In this document: positions 1 to 5,091 of the stretch, piece after piece | Layout: every line of letters begins with the position of its first letter | Numbering within the stretch: position 1 is the first letter of the stretch | From: Oscillospiraceae bacterium | GTDB taxonomy: Bacteria; Bacillota; Clostridia; Saccharofermentanales; Saccharofermentanaceae | Length of the DNA stretch: 5,864 nucleotides | Assembly (NCBI GenBank): GCA_902782985.1 | Contig: CACZPC010000242.1 | Location: forward strand, 1 to 5,864 | Direction: 5' to 3' | Translations under genes and position numbers: made by a program | The notes under the pieces: generated by a model | What the model was told of the DNA's origin: nothing | Seen by the model: the letters and a program-made list of their open reading frames with translations, nothing else | Databases searched by the model: none

Positions 1-806
1 CTCTGAATGAGCTCCTTCCAGGAAGCAAGCGCCGCGACATCGGTAAACAGCGGTACCTTGATATCATTATCCTCGGGGCTCTTCTTGATGGTTATGAGCC
101 TGAGGACCGGCTTATCGCGTTCCTTATCCTTTTCGACAGGGTGTATCGGAACAATGAATCTTCCCTCGGCAAAATACTTGATAAGAAGGCGCATGTATTC
201 CTTATCCTTCATATAGTTGGGATACTCCAGTGTAAGTCCGAGAAGATAGGGATTCTCGACGGGAGCCTTCTTGTCATCCTTTACGGGAGGCTTTACATTG
301 GTAACGACGGAGTAAAAAGGCGCGACCGCTTCGGGAGATGCTTCGCCCTCGACATCCGATACGAAAGTGACGCTGATCCTTACGACCTGTCCCTTCATCA
401 TATCGACCTCTTGTCCGTCGGTATCGTCTTCGATCTCGATATCCTTGATCAGAGCCTCGAGTGCAGTACCGTTGGGGTGATAAACATATACCGTATCCCC
501 TTCCTTGAACTGTCCGTGAAGCGTACCCTTGAATCTGAAGATATCATCTTCGCGCTCTGATGCCGTGACCATAAGGAAAGACCTTAAGACTCTCTTCACC
601 TTCATCTCCTCGGCGGCATTGAGCTCCTCGGTCATCCTTGCTACACGCTCGGCTTCATTCTTCCTCGCCTGTTCCTTCGCCTGAGCCTGCTCTAAGTCAG
701 TCTCCTCGATGGCAGACATTATGAGAGCATCAAGATCGTCTCCCTGCGGAAACTTGCCCTCGTCTTTATTATCCTTATCGTTATTCTTTTTACCGAATAA
801 TCCCAT
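1..806 (-). CDS. SseB-family protein with N-terminal coiled region and a putative EF-Tu domain-2-like barrel (3' end cut by window)
   Basis: The reading frame opens with ATG at 806 and runs to the left edge without a stop, so 268 residues are seen and the C-terminus is missing. Three parts are visible. Residues 1-75 are charged, beginning MGLFGKK, and hold a predicted helix or coiled coil rich in E, A, Q, K and R (about 30-73). Residues about 76-170 look like a small beta-barrel, with RFKGTLHGQFKEGDTVYVY (91-109) and MKGQVVRISV (137-146) recalling domain 2 of EF-Tu-type translation factors. Residues about 185-268 match the SseB N-terminal domain, with YMRLLIKYFAEGRFIVPI (204-221) and VPLFTDVAALASW (251-263). 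SseB-family proteins are poorly understood; the founder is linked to serine sensitivity in E. coli. No signal peptide or membrane segment is seen, so it is probably cytoplasmic. GAGGA lies 7 bases before the ATG. The SseB assignment is fairly firm; the barrel is inferred from sequence pattern alone. Confidence 0.75.
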   Translation of the reverse strand, partial: MGLFGKKNNDKDNKDEGKFPQGDDLDALIMSAIEETDLEQAQAKEQARKNEAERVARMTEELNAAEEMKVKRVLRSFLMVTASEREDDIFRFKGTLHGQFKEGDTVYVYHPNGTALEALIKDIEIEDDTDGQEVDMMKGQVVRISVTFVSDVEGEASPEAVAPFYSVVTNVKPPVKDDKKAPVENPYLLGLTLEYPNYMKDKEYMRLLIKYFAEGRFIVPIHPVEKDKERDKPVLRLITIKKSPEDNDIKVPLFTDVAALASWKELIQ

Positions 807-813
807 TATCCTG

Positions 814-818
814 TCCTC
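814..818 (-). promoter_or_regulatory. Shine-Dalgarno sequence of the SseB-like gene
   Basis: On the minus strand GAGGA stands 7 bases before the ATG at 806, which is good spacing and fixes this start. A second AGGA (809-812) is only 2 bases from the ATG and is too close to be the main site. Confidence 0.65.
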
Positions 819-839
819 GTTTCAGTTGATAGCTTTTCG

Positions 840-848
840 ATTATAGCA
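840..848 (-). promoter_or_regulatory. Putative extended -10 promoter for the SseB-like gene
   Basis: The minus strand reads TGCTATAAT, a perfect TATAAT hexamer (840-845) with the TG of an extended -10 element just upstream. It sits across the stop codon of aroQ. Transcription would start near position 833, leaving a leader of about 27 bases before the ATG at 806 with its Shine-Dalgarno inside. No good -35 hexamer is found at 16-18 bases: TTGACT (869-874) is present but 23 bases away. Extended -10 promoters can work with a weak -35. The call rests on consensus match alone. Confidence 0.45.
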
Positions 849-1280
849 TTAAACGTGCTTCACGAGATAGTCAATTGCTTCAATATATCCGTCAATGCCC
901 TTTCCTATGATCCTCTCACAGGCATAATAAGACACATACGAGATCTGTCTGAATGCTTCTCTCTCATTCATTCTGGAGATATGGATCTCCACCGTGGGGA
1001 TCTGTACTGCCTTAAGCGCATCGAGAAGCGCAACGGACGTGTGCGTATATGCTCCGGGATTGATCACGATACCGTCGACCTTGTCGAAGTAGGCCTGATG
1101 GATCATGTCCACAAGATCGCCTTCGTGATTGCTCTGCTTGCACTCGACTTCTATGCCGGACTCTGCACAATGCTTACCGATCATATCCACAAGATCCTTA
1201 TATGTAGTCCTGCCGTAGATCTCGGGCTCACGGATGCCGAGCATGTTAAGGTTAGGTCCGTTTAATACGAGTATCTTCAT
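849..1280 (-). CDS. aroQ: 3-dehydroquinate dehydratase, type II
   Basis: This enzyme removes water from 3-dehydroquinate to give 3-dehydroshikimate, step 3 of the shikimate pathway, in the cytoplasm. The 143 residues are the usual length for the type II family, whose members form dodecamers and are unrelated to type I AroD. The N-terminal motif NGPNLNMLGIREPEIYG (7-23) carries the catalytic Arg17 and Tyr22. QSNHEG (49-54) and INPGAYTHTSVAL (73-85) follow, with Asn74 and His80. His100 and Arg111 (in EREAFRQ) complete the substrate site by alignment with the M. tuberculosis enzyme. The residue after HIS is Arg103, where Asn or Asp is more usual. The ATG overlaps the TGA of the upstream fusion gene (ATGA), and GAAGG lies 6 bases before it (1287-1291), so the start is firm. 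It is the last gene of the aro block. Dehydroquinate comes from AroB and the product goes to the dehydrogenase domain of the fusion protein. Confidence 0.97.
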   Translation of the reverse strand: MKILVLNGPNLNMLGIREPEIYGRTTYKDLVDMIGKHCAESGIEVECKQSNHEGDLVDMIHQAYFDKVDGIVINPGAYTHTSVALLDALKAVQIPTVEIHISRMNEREAFRQISYVSYYACERIIGKGIDGYIEAIDYLVKHV

Positions 1281-2791
1281 AAAATGCCTTCTTTCTCAAG
1301 CTTTGTTACGGTCTCTTCGAGGAATTCCTTCTTATCCGCATATGCAGGAGCCTCGATCTTAATATCGCACCAGTTCTCATATCTGTCCCTGCGCTGCTCA
1401 TAGAGAGCACTTACACCTTCCCGTGCCGTTATGGGTCGGTCTTCTCCCGCCAGCACATCAAGAGGGCGCTTCAGATATATGACGCGTGAATTGCATTTGA
1501 CGAAGAAACGGTTGATATCCCTTGTCACGATACCGCCGCCGCAGGATATGACCTTACCGCTTAAAGGCAGTATCCTTTTTGCAAGCTCGCTCTCCTTGCG
1601 GCGAAATGCTTCCTCTCCCTCACTCGAAATGCACTCGGACGGCTTGATGCCGTACTCGGATACAAAAGCGACATCAAGGTCGATGAACTCTCTGCCGGTG
1701 ATGCGTGCGATCTCCTTGCCGAGAGTCGTCTTGCCGCAGCCCGGCATGCCGATCAGAGTAATGTTCTTCATATCTCTTTCGAGGATATCGACGATATGCC
1801 TTATCTTATCTTCCGCACCGGAAATGACGGCATCATCCTTCCCCTTAAAATACAGACTCGCCTTATATGCCTGTGCCACAAGCATGGTAAGACCGCCGGC
1901 CGTCTTAAGTCCCAGCGACTCGGCCTTCTGCATGAGGCTTGTCGATGAGGGATTATAGATAAGGTCGGCATATGCTTCAAGAGAAGGGAATCGGGATATA
2001 TCGATCACTTCTCCCTCCGGCTCCGGGAACATCCCTACGGGGGTGCTGTTTACTATGATCTGACTGTCGCCTGCGATGTCATAGACATTATCGTAGTTGA
2101 TATCTTCTCTTCTGCTGACGAACGTGATGCAGGAAGCACCCATCTTGCCGAGTGCATATCCTACTGCACCGGCAGCTCCGCCGTGACCTGCGATCAGGCA
2201 CTTCCTGCCCTCGACCGATATCCCGGCCGACTTAAGCATAAACATAAATCCGTATACATCGGTATTATAGCCGTATGTCCTGCCGTCTTCCCCGAAGACT
2301 ACGGTATTGACGGCACCTGTCGCCTCGGCTTCCTCCGATAAGACATCGCATCTCTTATATGCCTCTTTCTTATAAGGGATAGTAACGTTAAATCCGCCGT
2401 ATATCCTTCCGGCAAAGAGCTCGTCTAATCCATCGGGCTCCCTCTCGATCACACCGTAAGTATAGTCATCGGTAAGCATATGGTGGATCGCGGGTGAATA
2501 TGTATGAGGGAGCTTTTGCCCCAGTACTCCGAAGAGCTTTTTATCCTCGTGGCATCTCGTAAGCTCGAAGATCTTGTTGTAAAGCTCCCTGATATAAGGC
2601 CTTGATTCTGCACCCGATTGCGCTTCCAGAGAATCGAGCTTATCTTTTTCTCTTACGACGTCATATACGGGCCTCCCCATAATGCGCTTCTCTTCGCCGA
2701 TCCTTCTGGCGACATCCATCCTCTTCTCGATAGCTTCGAGGATAGCCTTATCGGCGGCATCTATTTCCTTTCGAAGGTCATCAAGAGACAT
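1277..2791 (-). CDS. Trifunctional fusion: chorismate mutase / shikimate dehydrogenase / shikimate kinase
   Basis: This 504-residue protein joins three enzymes. Residues 1-85 are an AroQ-class chorismate mutase (chorismate to prephenate): Arg7, Arg24, Lys35, Asp44, Arg47 and Glu48 match E. coli PheA residues Arg11, Arg28, Lys39, Asp48, Arg51 and Glu52. Residues about 86-335 are an AroE-type shikimate dehydrogenase (dehydroshikimate to shikimate, NADPH): substrate motif HTYSP (96-100), catalytic Lys141 in NVTIPYK, Asp178 in YNTDVYGF, the glycine-rich loop GHGGAAGA (202-209) and SRR (226-228), which fits NADP binding. Residues 341-504 are a shikimate kinase: Walker A GMPGCGKTT (348-356), DLD (371-373), Arg397 in FRRKE, GGG (418-420) and a shortened lid with Arg452-Pro453. 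All key residues are present, so all three activities are plausible. The gene follows aroC after 3 bases and overlaps aroQ by ATGA. AGAGGA (2800-2805) lies 8 bases before the ATG. Domain identity is certain; the activity of each domain in the fusion is inferred. Confidence 0.95.
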   Translation of the reverse strand: MSLDDLRKEIDAADKAILEAIEKRMDVARRIGEEKRIMGRPVYDVVREKDKLDSLEAQSGAESRPYIRELYNKIFELTRCHEDKKLFGVLGQKLPHTYSPAIHHMLTDDYTYGVIEREPDGLDELFAGRIYGGFNVTIPYKKEAYKRCDVLSEEAEATGAVNTVVFGEDGRTYGYNTDVYGFMFMLKSAGISVEGRKCLIAGHGGAAGAVGYALGKMGASCITFVSRREDINYDNVYDIAGDSQIIVNSTPVGMFPEPEGEVIDISRFPSLEAYADLIYNPSSTSLMQKAESLGLKTAGGLTMLVAQAYKASLYFKGKDDAVISGAEDKIRHIVDILERDMKNITLIGMPGCGKTTLGKEIARITGREFIDLDVAFVSEYGIKPSECISSEGEEAFRRKESELAKRILPLSGKVISCGGGIVTRDINRFFVKCNSRVIYLKRPLDVLAGEDRPITAREGVSALYEQRRDRYENWCDIKIEAPAYADKKEFLEETVTKLEKEGIL

Positions 2792-2794
2792 ATA

Positions 2795-3895
2795 TCAGGT
2801 CCTCTCTTCCGCTAAGATCGCATCATATACGGCAATGGCGGTCGCAGCTTCTATTACAGGTACCGCCCTGGGAACGATGCAGGGATCATGTCTTCCCTGT
2901 ATCTCCAGCGTAGTATCCGCCTTGTTCTCGATATCGACCGTCTTCTGCTCACGTCCTATGGAGGGAGTGGGCTTAAGACAGCAGTCGAATACTAAGGGAG
3001 CACACTCTCCGCCGACACTTATGCCGCCGAGTATACCGCCACTTCTGTTGGATGCCATGGTCACCTTGCCGTCCTTATATGTAAACGGGTCGTTATTCTC
3101 GGAACCTCTGAGGAGAGCCGCGCCAAAGCCGTTGCCGAATTCTATGCCCTTGACCGCAGGCACCGCATAGATGATCTGAGCGATCTTGCCTTCGAGTCCG
3201 TCGAAGATGGGGCCGCCTACTCCCGCAGGCATACCGTAGACAACAGTCTCGATGATGCCACCTACAGAATCAAGATCCGTCCTTGCTTCTTCTATCTTCT
3301 CTTTCATCTTCTCGCCCTGTCCGTCGTCTATGACCGGAAACTCCTTGCCTGCAACGGCCGAGAGTGAAGATCTGAAATCATCGTCAAGAACGGGATGATC
3401 AAAGTATGAATCATCCGGCACGCCCGCGATGCTCTTAATATGCGAAAAGATCCTGATGCCTCTCTTCTCCAGCTGCTGAATAGCGATGGACCCTGCAATA
3501 CACATAGGGGCCGTCATCCTTCCGGAGAAGATCCCGCCGCCGCTCTTGGAAGCCTTGTCGCCATACTTGATCTTCGCAGTGAAGTCGGCATGTGAAGGCC
3601 TGGGCTTATTCATGATGGAAGCGTAGTCCTTGGGCTTTGTATTGGCATTTACGATATAGCCGTGAAGCCTGCCGTCCTCGCTCTTCTCGAAGATGACCTC
3701 GTCCTTCTCCTTACGCGGAGTAGACCACTTATTCTGACCCGGAGCTCTTCTCTTCATAAGAGCAGCCGTCTTCTCCTCATCGGGAGATACGCCTTCGGGG
3801 AGCCCCTCGATATAGACTCCTATCGTGGGACTGTGGGATTCTCCGTAGATCTCAAGGTCAAGGACCTCGCCTCTGTATATGCTTCTCATGCTCAT
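2795..3895 (-). CDS. aroC: Chorismate synthase
   Basis: This enzyme converts EPSP to chorismate, the last step of the common pathway, with reduced FMN as cofactor. The 366 residues are a normal length. GESHSPTIG (18-26) holds catalytic His21, and RPSHADFT (99-106) holds His102, matching His17 and His106 of the Neurospora enzyme. GRHDPCIVPRAVPV (334-347) holds the conserved Asp337. VGGIIET (211-217) and AVKGIEFGNGF (247-257) are typical core segments. The second signature, GRSSARET in most family members, is GGGIFSGRMTAP here (119-130), which places the protein in a divergent subfamily I know from Clostridia, where GGGHFSGR is usual. The ATG at 3895 overlaps the aroA stop (ATGA). A second Met is at residue 3. 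GAAGGG (3906-3911) is 10 bases from the first ATG and 16 from the second, so the first is chosen. The FMN reductase needed to drive the enzyme is not encoded in this protein, which is monofunctional by length. Confidence 0.96.
   Translation of the reverse strand: MSMRSIYRGEVLDLEIYGESHSPTIGVYIEGLPEGVSPDEEKTAALMKRRAPGQNKWSTPRKEKDEVIFEKSEDGRLHGYIVNANTKPKDYASIMNKPRPSHADFTAKIKYGDKASKSGGGIFSGRMTAPMCIAGSIAIQQLEKRGIRIFSHIKSIAGVPDDSYFDHPVLDDDFRSSLSAVAGKEFPVIDDGQGEKMKEKIEEARTDLDSVGGIIETVVYGMPAGVGGPIFDGLEGKIAQIIYAVPAVKGIEFGNGFGAALLRGSENNDPFTYKDGKVTMASNRSGGILGGISVGGECAPLVFDCCLKPTPSIGREQKTVDIENKADTTLEIQGRHDPCIVPRAVPVIEAATAIAVYDAILAEERT
2800..2806 (-). promoter_or_regulatory. Shine-Dalgarno sequence of the fusion gene, inside the end of aroC
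   Basis: GAGAGGA on the minus strand lies within the last codons of aroC, 8 bases before the ATG at 2791. The aroC stop TGA (2795-2797) falls between this site and the start. Ribosomes finishing aroC therefore stop next to the initiation site, which favours coupled translation. Confidence 0.6.
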
Positions 3896-5091
3896 GGCAT
3901 TAATTCCCTTCTTATTATCGCCTGAAATTCAGGGAAAGATTTATTAAGACATTCTACATTATCTATCTCAACTTCTGTCTGAAGTATGACCGCGATAAGG
4001 ATCGCACACATCGCCATCCTGTGATCGTTATAGGACGACAGGGATATTTTCTCCGGGGCGGTATCCGCATATCTGAAGACAGTAAGCGAATCCTCCGTCT
4101 CATCTGTCCTGACACCGATCGCGGCAAGCTGTTCTCTGACTGCCTTAACGCGGTCGGATTCCTTGATGCGGAGCCTTCCGATCCCGGTAAGTGTTATCCT
4201 GTCAAAGAGAAAAGGTGCAACTGTCGCCATATAGGGAGCGATATCGGGAGTATCGGTGCAGTCCCAGCTTCCGCTGTCGTTGCCGTCGGCAAATTCCAGA
4301 AAATCCACGATTGCCTTATCGCCCTGTCTTGAACCTTTGTCGAGTCCCTTTACCTTTATGTCGCTGAACCTCTTAAGACAAAGGAGAAAAGCACCGTTGC
4401 TCCAGTCTCCTTCTACTTTAAAGTCGCCTGAGATATCTCCCTTATATCCTCCGAATGACGGAGTGAATATATTGCCGTCGCGGGAAGCGGGAGCATCGTA
4501 TTTAGAAAGTGCATCAAGAGTAAGCTCTATGTAGTGGATCGACTTCATCTGACCCGTTACTTCTATGGTGCTCTGTGAAGAAAAGAGAGGGAGCGCCATA
4601 AGAAGTCCCGAAATATACTGACTTGATACGGAACCGTCGATCACATATCTGCCTGCGTTCATGGTACCCGTCACTTCTATGCTCCTTGTCGAAGCATCCT
4701 TTTCGATAAGGATACCGTGAGGCGCCATCGCATCGGCAAGCTCTCCGAAAGGCCGATCGAATAATCTTCCCTCTGTCCTGAATATGATCTTTCGGGAGCA
4801 CTTATTCTCTCCCAGAAGATACGCGGCAGCTACGGGAATAAGAAATCTAATCGTGGACCCGCTCTCACCGGGATGAAGTACGGCCTCTTCCGAAGATGCA
4901 TTTCGGGCATCGAATAATGACCTGAGACATGACTTTGTCGCCCTGATGTCATTATTGTCGCCCTGATCTTCCGCCAGGCATTTAATATCGCCGGACAAGA
5001 ACCTGCAGATAAGCTCTCTGTGGTACACCGACTTGGAAGGCGGTGCATCTATGGTAAAGTCGAGTCGTCTTCCCTTGCCCGATATGATCAT
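3892..5091 (-). CDS. aroA: 3-phosphoshikimate 1-carboxyvinyltransferase (EPSP synthase)
   Basis: This enzyme transfers the enolpyruvyl group of PEP to shikimate 3-phosphate to make EPSP, step 6 of the pathway. At 399 residues it is somewhat shorter than E. coli AroA (427). Motifs in order: APPSKSVYHR (16-25) with Lys20, Ser21 and Arg25; ESGSTIRF (76-83), the PEP loop; RP (113-114); SSQYISGLLMALPL (156-169) with the Ser-Ser-Gln shikimate 3-phosphate site; DWSNGAF (229-235); TPDIAPY (281-287) with catalytic Asp283; IKESDR (309-314) with Glu311 and Arg314; YNDHRMAM (354-361) with His357-Arg358; and NKSFPEF (383-389) with Lys384. All catalytic residues are present. The PEP loop differs from E. 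coli NAGTAMRP at several positions. The ATG overlaps the aroB TGA, and AAAGGG (5100-5105) lies 8 bases before it. It receives shikimate 3-phosphate from the kinase domain of the fusion protein and feeds AroC, with whose gene it overlaps by 4 bases. Confidence 0.96.
   Translation of the reverse strand: MIISGKGRRLDFTIDAPPSKSVYHRELICRFLSGDIKCLAEDQGDNNDIRATKSCLRSLFDARNASSEEAVLHPGESGSTIRFLIPVAAAYLLGENKCSRKIIFRTEGRLFDRPFGELADAMAPHGILIEKDASTRSIEVTGTMNAGRYVIDGSVSSQYISGLLMALPLFSSQSTIEVTGQMKSIHYIELTLDALSKYDAPASRDGNIFTPSFGGYKGDISGDFKVEGDWSNGAFLLCLKRFSDIKVKGLDKGSRQGDKAIVDFLEFADGNDSGSWDCTDTPDIAPYMATVAPFLFDRITLTGIGRLRIKESDRVKAVREQLAAIGVRTDETEDSLTVFRYADTAPEKISLSSYNDHRMAMCAILIAVILQTEVEIDNVECLNKSFPEFQAIIRRELMP

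Noticed and set aside
854..864. Small inverted repeat CGTG-AAG-CACG followed by TTT at the end of aroQ
   Set aside because: A 4-base stem and a short T run are too weak for an intrinsic terminator, and the sequence is within coding DNA.
869..874. TTGACT as the -35 hexamer of the promoter before the SseB-like gene
   Set aside because: The gap to TATAAT is 23 bases, well outside the 16-18 used by the main sigma factor; only the extended -10 is claimed.
1431..1958. Plus-strand open frame of 175 codons opposite the fusion gene
   Set aside because: It lies antisense to the well-supported kinase and dehydrogenase domains, has no recognisable motif and has the serine- and leucine-rich make-up of a shadow frame.
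2682..3170. Plus-strand open frame of 162 codons across the aroC / fusion junction
   Set aside because: It is antisense to two clear genes, its protein is low in complexity (Ser, Ala, Leu) and matches no family I know.
4514..4801. Minus-strand frame inside aroA, and another at 4830-5048
   Set aside because: Both overlap aroA in another frame. The aroA frame has every catalytic motif in order, so these are chance open frames.
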